This document shows, in pieces, positions 42,781 through 52,761 of a stretch of 64,000 nucleotides of DNA. Below the pieces are notes generated by a model, which was not told the origin of the DNA, ran no database searches, and worked only from the letters and a program-made list of their open reading frames with translations. Position 1 is the stretch's first letter. Each line of letters starts with the position of its first letter. Source of the DNA: Limnohabitans sp. Hippo3 (GTDB lineage: Bacteria; Pseudomonadota; Gammaproteobacteria; Burkholderiales; Burkholderiaceae_C); NCBI RefSeq assembly GCF_003063665.1, contig NZ_NESF01000001.1, positions 868,001-932,000 on the forward strand, given 5' to 3'. The translations under genes were made by a program, and so were the position numbers.

Positions 42781-44541
42781 TCAGCTGCTTTGCGCCGCAT
42801 TGAACTGCAGCGCCGCCAGGCTGGCGTACAAACCGCCTTTGGCCTGCAGCTCGGCGTGTGTGCCCTGCTCCATCAGGCGACCACGCTCCAGCACCCAGAT
42901 CACGTCGGCGCGTTGCACCGTGGCCAAGCGGTGCGCAATGACCAGGGTGGTGCGGCCGACCATGGCTTTGTCCAGCGCGGCCTGCACCATTTTTTCGCTT
43001 TGGGCGTCCAGCGCGCTGGTGGCTTCGTCCAGCAGCAAGAGCGGGGGGTTCTTCAAAATGGCCCGTGCGATGGCGATGCGCTGGCGCTGCCCGCCTGACA
43101 AACGCACGCCCCGATCGCCCAGATAGGTGTCAAAGCCCTCGGGCAGCTCGCGGATGAACTCTTGGGCATAGGCAGCTTCTGCGGCGGCATGCACTTCGTC
43201 CAGACTGGCGTCGGGTCGGCCATAACGGATGTTCTCGATCACCGTGCCCGAAAAAATCACCGGCTCCTGCGGCACGATGGCCATGCGCTCGCGCAGGTCG
43301 TGCAGGCCCATCTGGTCGATAGGCAAGCCATCGAGCACGATGCGGCCCGACTGCGGATCATGGAAACGCATCAGCAAATCGAACAAGGTGGTTTTGCCTG
43401 CGCCGCTCGGGCCCACCACCGCCACCGTCTGGCCGGGGTGGATCTGGCCGGTCAATTGATCCAGTGCCCAGGTGTCGGGGCGAGAGGGGTAATGAAAGCG
43501 CACCGATTCCAGCTGCAAGGACGAGCCGCCTTGCGGCCAGGGCGCTTGTTTCGGCTGGGCCGCGATCTTCAGGTTCGACTCGGTGTGCAGCAACTCCATC
43601 AGACGCTCGGTCGCGCCCGCTGCGCGCAACATGTCGCCATACACCTCACCCAGCACCGCAAAGGCGCTGGCCAGCAAGATCACATAAAACACCGTCTCGC
43701 CCAACTGGCCTGCGGTGCTGGTGCCCGCGCGCACGGCCAGCGTGCCCATGTACAGACCCCACAGCAACACCGCACTCGACGCCATGATGATGAAGCCCAC
43801 CAGCACCGCGCGCGCCCGGATGCGGCCGAGCGCCGTGCCCAGGGCACGGGCGGTCGAATCGATGAAGCGGCGGGTTTCGCGCCCCTCGGCCGTGTAGCTT
43901 TGCACCACACTGATGGCGTTGAGCACCTCGGAGGCGATGGCGCTGGAGTCGGCCACCCGGTCCTGGCTGGCCCGCGACAGGCGACGCACCCGGCGGCCCA
44001 GATAGACACTGGGAAAAATCACCGCCACCAGCACCGCCACCACCTGCAGCATCAGGATCGGGTTGGTCCACACCAGCATGATCAGCGCCCCAGCCCCCAT
44101 GACCAGGTTGCGCAAGCCCATCGAAAACGACGAACCCACCACCGTCTGCACCAGCGTGGTGTCGTTGGTCAGGCGCGACAGCACTTCGCCCGATTGCGTG
44201 GTTTCAAAAAAGGCGGGGCTTTGCTTGAGCACATGGCCGTAAACCGCGTTACGCAGGTCTCCCGTGATGCGCTCACCCAACCAGCTCACGGTGTAGTAAC
44301 GCCCGGAAGAAAACACCGCCAAAGCCGCTGCCACTCCAAACAGCTGCAGGAAGTTGCCCGACAGCTGTTCGGCCGACGCCCCGGCCGACAGGCCCTGGTC
44401 AATCAACTGGCGCAAGACCCAGGGAAAAGCCAGCGTGGTGCCCGCTGCCAACAGCAAAAACAGGGCCGCCATGCCCATGGCCACGCGGTAAGGCTTCAGA
44501 AAGGGGACGAGGCCCGTGAGCGATTTGGGAGATGCAGCCAT
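42781..44541 (-). CDS. ABC exporter, fused membrane and ATPase domains (MsbA/lipid A exporter-like)
   Basis: 586 residues, half-transporter that should act as a homodimer. Six-helix membrane domain at about residues 10-310, then an ATPase domain with Walker A 'VGPSGAGKTTLFDLL', signature 'LSGGQRQRIAIARAIL' and Walker B 'LLLLDEATSALDAQ'. Close to MsbA-like/multidrug exporters; substrate unknown. ATG at 44541; the upstream open frame overlaps the divergent yjdM. Confidence 0.92.
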   Translation of the reverse strand: MAASPKSLTGLVPFLKPYRVAMGMAALFLLLAAGTTLAFPWVLRQLIDQGLSAGASAEQLSGNFLQLFGVAAALAVFSSGRYYTVSWLGERITGDLRNAVYGHVLKQSPAFFETTQSGEVLSRLTNDTTLVQTVVGSSFSMGLRNLVMGAGALIMLVWTNPILMLQVVAVLVAVIFPSVYLGRRVRRLSRASQDRVADSSAIASEVLNAISVVQSYTAEGRETRRFIDSTARALGTALGRIRARAVLVGFIIMASSAVLLWGLYMGTLAVRAGTSTAGQLGETVFYVILLASAFAVLGEVYGDMLRAAGATERLMELLHTESNLKIAAQPKQAPWPQGGSSLQLESVRFHYPSRPDTWALDQLTGQIHPGQTVAVVGPSGAGKTTLFDLLMRFHDPQSGRIVLDGLPIDQMGLHDLRERMAIVPQEPVIFSGTVIENIRYGRPDASLDEVHAAAEAAYAQEFIRELPEGFDTYLGDRGVRLSGGQRQRIAIARAILKNPPLLLLDEATSALDAQSEKMVQAALDKAMVGRTTLVIAHRLATVQRADVIWVLERGRLMEQGTHAELQAKGGLYASLAALQFNAAQSS

Positions 44542-44649
44542 GTACAAAAAGGGGTCCAAGAACAGTCGCTGCAAGCATAACGTCAAATCCGGACGCCGCA
44601 TTTCAGGGCGTTTGCCGACGACAATCGAACATTTGCGCCACACGCCACC

Positions 44650-44988
44650 ATGAGCACCTTGCCACCCTGCCCCCAATGCCACGAAGAATTCACCTATGAA
44701 GACGGCACGCTTTTGATGTGCCCCAGTTGCGGCCATGAATGGAACCCCAGCGAAGTCGTCGCAGGCGACACCGTCAAAGTCTGGAAAGACGCCAACGGCA
44801 ATGTGCTGCAAGACGGAGACACCGTGACCTTGGTCAAAGACCTGAAGATCAAAGGCTCATCCGCTGTGGTCAAGGTCGGCACTAAAGTCAAGAACATCCG
44901 CTTGATCGAGGGTGATCACGACATCGATTGCAAGATCGAGGGCTTCGGACCGATGCAGCTGAAAACCGCTTTCGTCAAAAAAGTCTGA
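44650..44988 (+). CDS. yjdM: YjdM/PhnA family zinc-ribbon protein
   Basis: 112 residues. N-terminal zinc ribbon with '[19 protein letters not shown]' and 'SCGHEW' (four cysteines), then the conserved '[20 protein letters not shown]' beta domain. The family was once linked to phosphonate use; its real role is unclear. Followed by a strong terminator. Confidence 0.93.
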   Translation: MSTLPPCPQCHEEFTYEDGTLLMCPSCGHEWNPSEVVAGDTVKVWKDANGNVLQDGDTVTLVKDLKIKGSSAVVKVGTKVKNIRLIEGDHDIDCKIEGFGPMQLKTAFVKKV

Positions 44989-45000
44989 GCCTGCAGCCAG

Positions 45001-45035
45001 AAACAGGGCCAGCCCCTGACGGGCTGCCCTGTTTT
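45001..45035. terminator. Bidirectional terminator between yjdM and the DUF4148 gene
   Basis: AACAGGGCCAGCCC (45002-45015), loop CTGAC, GGGCTGCCCTGTT (45021-45033) with one bulged base, then TT. It serves both convergent genes. Confidence 0.8.
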
Positions 45036-45053
45036 CACCCCACGGTCTTGGGC

Positions 45054-45533
45054 TTACTTCTTGGGATAGAGGTGCGGGTACACGTCCTTGAGCAAGCGGC
45101 CTGATTCGTCGTTGGCAGGCATGTTCCCCGTGCGCTTGGCTTCTTCCAGCTCGGCCTTGACCTGCTCTCGGGTCTTGGAAGACGCCACAGGCTTGGCGGG
45201 GTAAGCGGAAGGGTTGATCTCATTGAGCAGACAACCCTGATCACCAGCGGCCACCATATTGCCTGTGCGTTTGGCCTCCTCCAGCTCGGCCCTGACCTGT
45301 TCGCGGGTCTTGCAAGGCACGACCGGTTTGGGTGGGTAGGCCGAAGGGTTGACCTCGTTGAGCATGCGACCGCTTTCGTCGTTGGCAGGCATGTTGCCCG
45401 TGCGAGCCGCCTCTTGAAGTTCGGCCTGGACTTCTGCACGGGTTTTGGGGCCCGTGTTTTGTGCTGAGGCTTGCCCTATGCAGAGCGACAGCAAGGCCAA
45501 AGTCAGGGCCGAGAGTGGGGTGGACATACGCAT
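45054..45533 (-). CDS. Secreted protein with three DUF4148-type repeats
   Basis: 159 residues. Signal peptide 'LTLALLSLCIGQASA' cleaved near residue 24. Then three similar units of about 45 residues, each with 'T-R-x-Q/E-V-x-A-E-L-x-E-A-x-R-T-G-N-M', ending 'NPSAYP' or 'YPHLYP'. DUF4148 proteins, usually with one unit, are common in Burkholderiales and of unknown function. The third unit has no Cys, while units two and one differ in the linker. Confidence 0.85.
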   Translation of the reverse strand: MRMSTPLSALTLALLSLCIGQASAQNTGPKTRAEVQAELQEAARTGNMPANDESGRMLNEVNPSAYPPKPVVPCKTREQVRAELEEAKRTGNMVAAGDQGCLLNEINPSAYPAKPVASSKTREQVKAELEEAKRTGNMPANDESGRLLKDVYPHLYPKK

Positions 45534-45680
45534 ATCGATTTCCTTTCATGTTGGACAACCCCGCCTGCTTCGAGTCCATCGTCATTGACCGGGCCCGACA
45601 AGGCGGCGTGGGTTTCCATTAAAAAAAAGTTCCCGAGCCCGGGTCTGTGCGTTAATTCACCCCTGATTGCCTTGACACCC

Positions 45681-46022
45681 ATGACCGAAGAATTCCAGAT
45701 CCACATCCCGCCATCATTCATGGCGCTTTATGTTCCCCCCGGAAAAATCAAACCCACCCTGGGCCTGCGCGACATGGCCGCGCGTTACGAGTTGTGCGAA
45801 GACCTGGCCAATTTGCTGACCGAGCAAGCCGCCAACATGCAGTTCACCATGGGCATCACCGAGGAGCTGGTGTTGCAGCAATGCGAGTTGGGCCTGCTCG
45901 CCGAACCTGCCGTGGTCTCGCCTGTCGAAGCGCGCTGGGTGGTCTGCCGCCTGGCCGAACTGTTGAACTGGCCGATGGCCGAGCTCTTGTCAGGGTCCGG
46001 ACCCGAGACACCTGTCACCTAA
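45681..46022 (+). CDS. Hypothetical protein, 113 residues
   Basis: Not recognised. Starts 'MTEEFQIHIPPSFMALYVPP' and is mostly helical and acidic, with no signal peptide or membrane helix. It contains 'DLANLLTEQAANMQFTMGIT' and 'CRLAELLNWPMAELLSG'. 38 bases before the MATE gene on the same strand, perhaps co-transcribed. The longer open frame upstream has no better start. Confidence 0.7.
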   Translation: MTEEFQIHIPPSFMALYVPPGKIKPTLGLRDMAARYELCEDLANLLTEQAANMQFTMGITEELVLQQCELGLLAEPAVVSPVEARWVVCRLAELLNWPMAELLSGSGPETPVT

Positions 46023-46060
46023 GTCACTGCACCCAGACCGCAAACTGCCAAGATGCGTCC

Positions 46061-47416
46061 ATGACCCGACCGCACAACGACTTGCAAACGCTGCTGACCG
46101 CTCCCATCCTGCCCACCTTGCTGCGTCTGGCAGCGCCCAATGTGCTGGCCATGGTCATGACGGTGCTGGTTGGCATGGCCGAGACTTACTACGTGGGCCG
46201 CCTGGGCACCGCCCCACTGGCGGCGATGGCCCTGGTGTTTCCCTTCGCCATGCTCACGCAAATGATGTCAGCCGGGGCCATGGGCGGCGGTGTCTCGGCG
46301 GCTATCAGCCGCGCATTGGGCGCGTCGAACACCGCACGCGCCCAAACCCTGCTGCTGCATGCCTTGGTGATTGGCGTGGGTGCGGGTGTGATCTACAGCG
46401 CGATTTTTCTGACTTTCGGTCCCCGCTTGTACGAACTGCTCGGCGGCCGGGGCGCCGTGCTCGAAGAAGCCGTGCGTTACTCCGGCGTTTTGTTCGCAGG
46501 TGCCCTGCTGGTCTGGCTCATCAACACGCTGGCGTCCGTCTTGCGCGGCACGGGCAACATGCGCACGCCCTCCGTGGCGCTGGTGGCCACCGCCTTGTTG
46601 CAGATCATTTTGGGCGGCATGCTGGCCTTGGGTGCCGGTCCGGTACCCGCCATGGGCATGGTGGGGGTGGCCCTGGGGCACATCATCGCCACTGCGGCGG
46701 GCGTGGCCTATTTCCTTTGGTATTTGATCACTGGCCAGGGCCGTCTGACAATGTCATGCCAACGCTTTGAGATGCAAGGCGGCATGTTTGCCGACATCCT
46801 CAAGGTGGGTGCCGTCGCCTGTTTGTCACCGGTGCAATCGGTGCTGGCGATTTTGATTTTTACCGGGCTGCTGGCCCAACTGGGCACCGAGGCCTTGGCG
46901 GGTTACGGCATCGGCCAACGACTGGAGTTCTTGTTGATCCCCATCGCTTTTGGCATTGGGGTGGCCTCGGTGCCCATGGTGGGCATGGCCATGGGTTCGG
47001 GCAATGTGCAACGCGCGCGGCGCGTGGCCTGGGTGGCTGGCGGCGTGTCGGCTTTCAATCTGGCCCTGATTGGGGGCGTCGTGACCCTGGCGCCCGATGT
47101 GTGGGCCCGGCTGTTCACGCAAGACGAGGCGGTGCTGACTTATGCGCGTCACTATTTGGTGACCGCAGGCCCGGCGTTTCCATTTTTTGGACTGGGCCTG
47201 ACTTTGTACTTTGCCTCACAAGGCGCAGGGCGAGTCATGGGGCCAGTGTTGGCGGGCACGCTGCGTCTGGTTTTGGTGGCCGGCGCAGGCTTGTGGCTGG
47301 CGCAGCACCAAGGCACGTCCGGCCACTTCTACCAACTCGTGGCCTGGGCCATGGTGCTGTATGGCTTGGCGACAGCGGCTGCCGTCAAATTCACCCCCTG
47401 GGGCCGCAAAGTCTGA
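46061..47416 (+). CDS. MATE-family efflux transporter
   Basis: 451 residues with about 12 hydrophobic segments in two homologous halves. Family text: 'GMAETYYVGRLGTAPLAAMA', 'GAMGGGVSAAISRALGA', and in the second half 'GYGIGQRLEFLLIPIAFGIG'. Expected to export cationic or organic compounds with Na+ or H+; substrate unknown. The frame is open upstream through the preceding gene; ATG at 46061 fits the domain start. Confidence 0.92.
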   Translation: MTRPHNDLQTLLTAPILPTLLRLAAPNVLAMVMTVLVGMAETYYVGRLGTAPLAAMALVFPFAMLTQMMSAGAMGGGVSAAISRALGASNTARAQTLLLHALVIGVGAGVIYSAIFLTFGPRLYELLGGRGAVLEEAVRYSGVLFAGALLVWLINTLASVLRGTGNMRTPSVALVATALLQIILGGMLALGAGPVPAMGMVGVALGHIIATAAGVAYFLWYLITGQGRLTMSCQRFEMQGGMFADILKVGAVACLSPVQSVLAILIFTGLLAQLGTEALAGYGIGQRLEFLLIPIAFGIGVASVPMVGMAMGSGNVQRARRVAWVAGGVSAFNLALIGGVVTLAPDVWARLFTQDEAVLTYARHYLVTAGPAFPFFGLGLTLYFASQGAGRVMGPVLAGTLRLVLVAGAGLWLAQHQGTSGHFYQLVAWAMVLYGLATAAAVKFTPWGRKV

Positions 47417-47431
47417 GCCTACAAGCAGGGA

Positions 47432-48304
47432 TCAAGCCGCCTCGTCCAAGCCCAGCAAGCGCAGCGCATTGCCCTTCAAGATGCCGGGCATCACCTCTGG
47501 CTTGAAGCCCGCCACTTCAAAGTCCTGCATCCAGCGCTCAGGCGTGATCAGGGGGTAGTCGCTGCCAAACAAGACCCTGTCCTTGAGCAAGGTGTTGGCG
47601 TACTGAATGAGCGGCTTGGGGAAGTATTTGGGGCTCCAGCCCGACAAATCGATCCAGACATTGGGCTTGTGTGTGGCCAGGCTGAGCGCCTCGTCCTGCC
47701 ACGGAAAGCTCGGGTGCGCCATCACGATCTGGATATCGGGCCAGTCGATGGCCACATCTTCGAGCAACATCGGGTTGCTGTTTTGCAGGCGAAGGCCCCC
47801 GCCGCAGCGCATGCCCGAACCAATGCCGCTGTGCCCAGTGTGAAAAATGGCGGGCAGTTTGTAGTGGTTGATCACCTCGTAAATCGGCCAGGCCATCCGG
47901 TCATAAGGCAAAAAGCCCTGTACGGTGGGGTGAAACTTGAAGCCCTTGATGCCCTCTTCCTTGATCAGGCGCTCGGCTTCGCGCGCGCCCATCTTGCCCT
48001 TGTGCGGGTCGATGCTGGCAAAGGCGATCATCATGTCGCTGTTGTCCCGTGCGGCCTTGGCGATCTCTTCGTTGGGAATGCGGCGACGGCCCAGCTGTGA
48101 CTCGCTGTCCACGGTGAACATGACCAGACCGATCTTCTTCTCGCGGTAATAAGCCACCGTCTCGGCAATCGTTGGGCGACGGTTGGAGCCGAAGTACTTG
48201 TCGGCCGCGCGGTCGTATTCCTCACCGTAGTTGTCAAACGGGTTCCAGCAACTCACTTCGGCATGGGTGTGGATGTCAATCGCGATCAGGTCTTCGTGTT
48301 TCAT
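47432..48304 (-). CDS. Amidohydrolase (ACMSD-like, metal-dependent TIM-barrel)
   Basis: 290 residues. Metal ligands: 'IDIHTHAE' near the N-terminus, 'HTGHSGIG' mid-protein, 'VMAHPSFPWQDEAL', and 'VLFGSDYPLITPERW'. This branch includes decarboxylases and hydratases of aromatic ring-cleavage products. It is divergent from the hydroxycinnamate operon with a 200-base gap, so a role in the same pathway is plausible but not shown. Confidence 0.85.
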   Translation of the reverse strand: MKHEDLIAIDIHTHAEVSCWNPFDNYGEEYDRAADKYFGSNRRPTIAETVAYYREKKIGLVMFTVDSESQLGRRRIPNEEIAKAARDNSDMMIAFASIDPHKGKMGAREAERLIKEEGIKGFKFHPTVQGFLPYDRMAWPIYEVINHYKLPAIFHTGHSGIGSGMRCGGGLRLQNSNPMLLEDVAIDWPDIQIVMAHPSFPWQDEALSLATHKPNVWIDLSGWSPKYFPKPLIQYANTLLKDRVLFGSDYPLITPERWMQDFEVAGFKPEVMPGILKGNALRLLGLDEAA

Positions 48305-48449
48305 GGGTTTCCAGTCTCTCAAGTCTCACAGCTGCACGATAGCCCATCGCCGCCCTCTCCCGCCCGTCTGCGCGCGAGGAAGGGACATTTTCGGCCAAAA
48401 CCTAGGGTAAGCCCCAAGCATGAAAGTGCATTCCGCTGCGCACAATATC

Positions 48450-48464
48450 GTTATTGATAATAAC
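48450..48464. promoter_or_regulatory. Candidate MarR-type operator upstream of the hydroxycinnamate operon
   Basis: GTTATT-GAT-AATAAC, a perfect inverted repeat in an AT-rich patch of the divergent gap 48305-48504, 41 bases before the first gene. MarR regulators such as FerR/HcaR bind AT-rich dyads of this size. The cluster ends with a MarR gene; the link is inference. Confidence 0.5.
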
Positions 48465-48504
48465 CTTCTTGCCCTTTGGGTCAAGTCTTTTGAGGGACAC
48501 CACC

Positions 48505-49314
48505 ATGAGCCATCTGAACCAGCCCATTCTTGACCGTGCAGCAGCTCAAGGCGTTGCTTTGAGCATGCAGGGCGCCGTTGCCGTGGTCCGCCTGTGCCGC
48601 CCAGCCAAGCGCAACGCCTTGAACGACGGCCTGATCGAGGCGCTGCGCGACGTGTTCCAGAACCTGCCTGCCGAAGCAGGTGCGGCCGTGATCCATGGCG
48701 AAGGCGAGCACTTCTGCGCAGGCCTGGACCTGTCCGAACTCAAGGAACGCGATGCCGGTGAAGGCATCCACCACTCACGCAGCTGGCACGTGGCCCTGAA
48801 CGCCATCGAACAAGGCCGCGTGCCTGTGGTCGCCGCATTGCACGGCGCAGTCGTCGGCGGTGGTCTGGAGCTGGCCAGTGCCAGCCACGTGCGCGTGGCC
48901 GACGAGAGCACCTTCTACGCCCTGCCCGAAGGCACACGCGGCATCTTCGTTGGTGGCGGTGGCTCGGTACGTGTGCCCAAACTGATTGGTGCGGCCCGCA
49001 TGACCGACATGATGCTGACCGGCCGCGTGTACAACGCGGTGGATGGTGAGCGCGTGGGCTTTGCCCAGTACCTGGTGCCCACCGGTACGGCGTTAGCCAA
49101 GGCCATCGAGCTGGCCACCCGCATCGCCACCAACGCGCCCCTGACCAACTTTGCCCTGATGCACGCGCTGCCGCGCATCGCCGAGCAGCCCGCTGACCAC
49201 GGTTTCTTCACCGAAGCCCTGATTTCCTCGATAGCCCAGTCTGCGCCCGAGGCCAAAGCCCGTGTCCGCGCCTTCCTGGAAGGTAAAGCCGCCAAAGTGC
49301 AAAAAGCACAATGA
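48505..49314 (+). CDS. Enoyl-CoA hydratase/isomerase (crotonase) family protein
   Basis: 269 residues. Oxyanion-hole motifs 'GEHFCAGLDLSEL' and 'ALHGAVVGGGLELASASHVR' are present. 'YALPEGTRGIFVGGGGSVRV' keeps one candidate catalytic Glu, but the second one usual in hydratases is not apparent, so the exact reaction is uncertain. In context it should hydrate (or cleave) cinnamoyl-CoA thioesters. First gene of the operon. Confidence 0.88.
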   Translation: MSHLNQPILDRAAAQGVALSMQGAVAVVRLCRPAKRNALNDGLIEALRDVFQNLPAEAGAAVIHGEGEHFCAGLDLSELKERDAGEGIHHSRSWHVALNAIEQGRVPVVAALHGAVVGGGLELASASHVRVADESTFYALPEGTRGIFVGGGGSVRVPKLIGAARMTDMMLTGRVYNAVDGERVGFAQYLVPTGTALAKAIELATRIATNAPLTNFALMHALPRIAEQPADHGFFTEALISSIAQSAPEAKARVRAFLEGKAAKVQKAQ

Positions 49315-49367
49315 ATGATCAGCATCATTTCCGCGAAAGTGGAAATTCATGCCCAGGCCAACAACCT

Positions 49368-49393
49368 GGATCCCCGCTTTCGCGGGGATGACA
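49368..49393. repeat. Palindromic intergenic repeat (GATCCCCGC-tttc-GCGGGGATGACA type)
   Basis: CCCCGC (49372-49377), loop TTTC, GCGGGG (49382-49387), within a GGAT...ATGACA frame. This is a variant of the widely dispersed proteobacterial element with a GCGGGAAT core. It lies in the 106-base gap before the CoA ligase gene. Confidence 0.7.
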
Positions 49394-49420
49394 GGCCCTA
49401 CGCATAAAACGGAGACAAAC

Positions 49421-51274
49421 ATGAACGCCCCCAAATTCCGTCCCCTGAAGTTCGGTGTCACCCGCGTGAGTCTGCGCGATGGCGTGCCCGGCACCCATTA
49501 CCTCAAAGCCGACCAGGAACTGCAGGCCTTTCCGGACCGCTTGACCGACCGCCTGCAACACTGGGCGCGCGTCAAACCCCAGCACAGCTTCATGGCGCGC
49601 CGCATGAAGCAAGCCGACGGCACCTTGGGTGACTGGCAGCACATCACTTACGCCCAAGCCTGGCAAACTGCACGCAACATTGCACAAGGCCTGATCGATC
49701 GCGGCCTGAACGCCGAGCGCCCCGTCGTCATCCTGAGTGAGAACAGCCTCGAGCACGCTCTGCTGGCCCTGGGCGCCATGGTGGCCGGTGTGCCCTTTGT
49801 GCCCACCTCGCCACCCTACTCACTGGTGAGCGTGGACTACGACAAGCTCAAGCACGTGCTCAAGACCGTCACGCCGGGCATGGTGTTCGCATCAGACGCG
49901 CGCTATGCCAAAGCCATTGCGGCGACGGTGAGCAACGACATGGAAGTGGTGATGTGCGAGGGCAGTGTGGCTGGCCGTCAAGTGACCTCGTTCGACAGCC
50001 TGTGCGCCACAGCAGCCACCCCTGCGGTAGATGCGGCCATGGCCGCCACCGGCCCCGACACCATCGTCAAGTTCATGTTCACCAGCGGCTCGACCAAGTT
50101 GCCCAAGGCCGTCATCAACACCCAGCGCCTGTGGTGTGCCAACCAGCAGCAAATGGCGCAGTCCATGCCCGTGCTGGCCGAGCAAGACCTGGTGCTGGTC
50201 GACTGGCTGCCCTGGAACCACACCTTCGGGGGCAACCACAACTTCGGCATGGTCGTCTTCCATGGCGGCACGCTGTACATCGACGACGGCAAGCCCACGC
50301 CTGCGCTGATCGGCGAGACCCTGCGCAACCTGCGCGAGATCGCACCGACGGTCTACTTCAATGTGCCCACCGGCTTCGAAGCCATTGCCAACGCCATGAA
50401 AACAGACGACGCGCTGCGCAAGACCCTGCTGTCGCGCGTGCAGATGTTCTTCTACGCTGGCGCCGCCCTGGCCCAACCCGTGTGGGACAGCCTCTACGAA
50501 TCGCAGGAGCGCGAGATCGGCGAGCGCATCGTCATGACCACGGGCCTCGGGATGACCGAGTCCGGCCCGTTCGGCATCTTCGTGACCAACCCCAACGTGC
50601 GCGCGGGCGATCTGGGCGTGCCCACCCCCGGTCTGGAACTCAAGCTGGTGGACATGCAAGGCAAGACCGAGGTGCGCTACCGCGGCCCCAACATCACGCC
50701 CGGCTACTGGCGTGCCCCCAAGGAAACTGCCGAGGCCTTTGACGAGGAAGGCTTCTTTTGCACCGGCGACGCGGTCAAGTGGATCGACGAGACCGATGTG
50801 CACCTGGGCCTGAAATTTGACGGCCGCATTGCCGAAGACTTCAAGCTGGCCACAGGCACCTTTGTGAGCGTGGGTCCGTTGCGCGGCAAGATCATCGCCG
50901 CAGGCGCCCCCTACATCCAGGACGCGGTGCTCACCGGCCTGAACATGAAGGAAGTCGGCGCCATGATTTTCCCGACACCTGCTGTGCGGGCGCTCAGTGG
51001 CCTGGGCGCCGACGCTCCCATGTCGGACGTGCTGGCCTCGGCCCCGGTGCTGGCCAAGTTTCAGGAAATCGTCAACGAACTGGCCAAAACCAGCACCGGC
51101 AGCGCCAACCGCATTGCCCGCCTGTGCTTGCTGAGTGAGCCGCCCACCATCGACAAGGGCGAGATCACCGACAAAGGCTCCATCAACCAACGATCGGTGC
51201 TCACCCACCGCGCCGACACCGTGGCAGCGTTGCATGCCGATACGCTGCACTACATCGTCAAACCCCAAACGTAA
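49421..51274 (+). CDS. fcs: Feruloyl-CoA synthetase-like CoA ligase
   Basis: 617-residue ANL-superfamily enzyme. AMP-binding motif 'KFMFTSGSTKLPKAVINTQR' near residues 225-244, 'MTTGLGMTESGPFGIFV', and 'RYRGPNITPGYWRAPKETAE'. The opening 'FGVTRVSLRDGVPGTHYL' resembles feruloyl-CoA synthases of betaproteobacteria. Activates ferulate, coumarate or related acids. Start at 49421 with a GGAGA site. Confidence 0.88.
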   Translation: MNAPKFRPLKFGVTRVSLRDGVPGTHYLKADQELQAFPDRLTDRLQHWARVKPQHSFMARRMKQADGTLGDWQHITYAQAWQTARNIAQGLIDRGLNAERPVVILSENSLEHALLALGAMVAGVPFVPTSPPYSLVSVDYDKLKHVLKTVTPGMVFASDARYAKAIAATVSNDMEVVMCEGSVAGRQVTSFDSLCATAATPAVDAAMAATGPDTIVKFMFTSGSTKLPKAVINTQRLWCANQQQMAQSMPVLAEQDLVLVDWLPWNHTFGGNHNFGMVVFHGGTLYIDDGKPTPALIGETLRNLREIAPTVYFNVPTGFEAIANAMKTDDALRKTLLSRVQMFFYAGAALAQPVWDSLYESQEREIGERIVMTTGLGMTESGPFGIFVTNPNVRAGDLGVPTPGLELKLVDMQGKTEVRYRGPNITPGYWRAPKETAEAFDEEGFFCTGDAVKWIDETDVHLGLKFDGRIAEDFKLATGTFVSVGPLRGKIIAAGAPYIQDAVLTGLNMKEVGAMIFPTPAVRALSGLGADAPMSDVLASAPVLAKFQEIVNELAKTSTGSANRIARLCLLSEPPTIDKGEITDKGSINQRSVLTHRADTVAALHADTLHYIVKPQT

Positions 51275-51284
51275 ACCACTCACT

Positions 51285-51353
51285 TGTCATACCCGCGAAC
51301 GCGGGAATCCATGCCTTCGATGAACATGGATGCCCGATCAAGTCGGGCATGAC
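51285..51353. repeat. Palindromic intergenic repeat pair
   Basis: First part: CCCGCG-aa-CGCGGG at 51292-51305 in a TGTCATA...AATCC frame. Second part: CCATG...CATGG around 51309-51330 and GCCCGA-tcaag-TCGGGC at 51332-51348 ending ATGAC. Same element as at 53559 and 57521. Confidence 0.7.
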
Positions 51354-51368
51354 AATCCTCAAAGGAAA

Positions 51369-52622
<1,254 letters not shown>

Positions 52623-52629
52623 AACTCCC

Positions 52630-52746
52630 TGTAGGTCGGTGGCTTCAGCCCCGACATGTTCGCGGTCTGCCAGCATTTGTCGGGGCTGAAGCCGCCGACC
52701 TACAAAAATACAAAACCATGTCGGAGCTGAAGCTCCGACCTCCTGT
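52630..52746. repeat. 27-bp inverted repeat plus related hairpin
   Basis: Left arm 52630-52656 (TGTAGGTCGGTGGCTTCAGC...) and right arm 52678-52704 match as inverted repeats at 26 of 27 positions, 21 bases apart. A third, shorter copy forms TCGGAGC-TGAA-GCTCCGA at 52721-52738. A known style of dispersed GTAGGTCGG...CTTCAGC repeat in proteobacteria. Fills the gap between thiolase and SDR genes. Confidence 0.8.
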
Positions 52747-52761
52747 AGAAAAGGCACTGAC

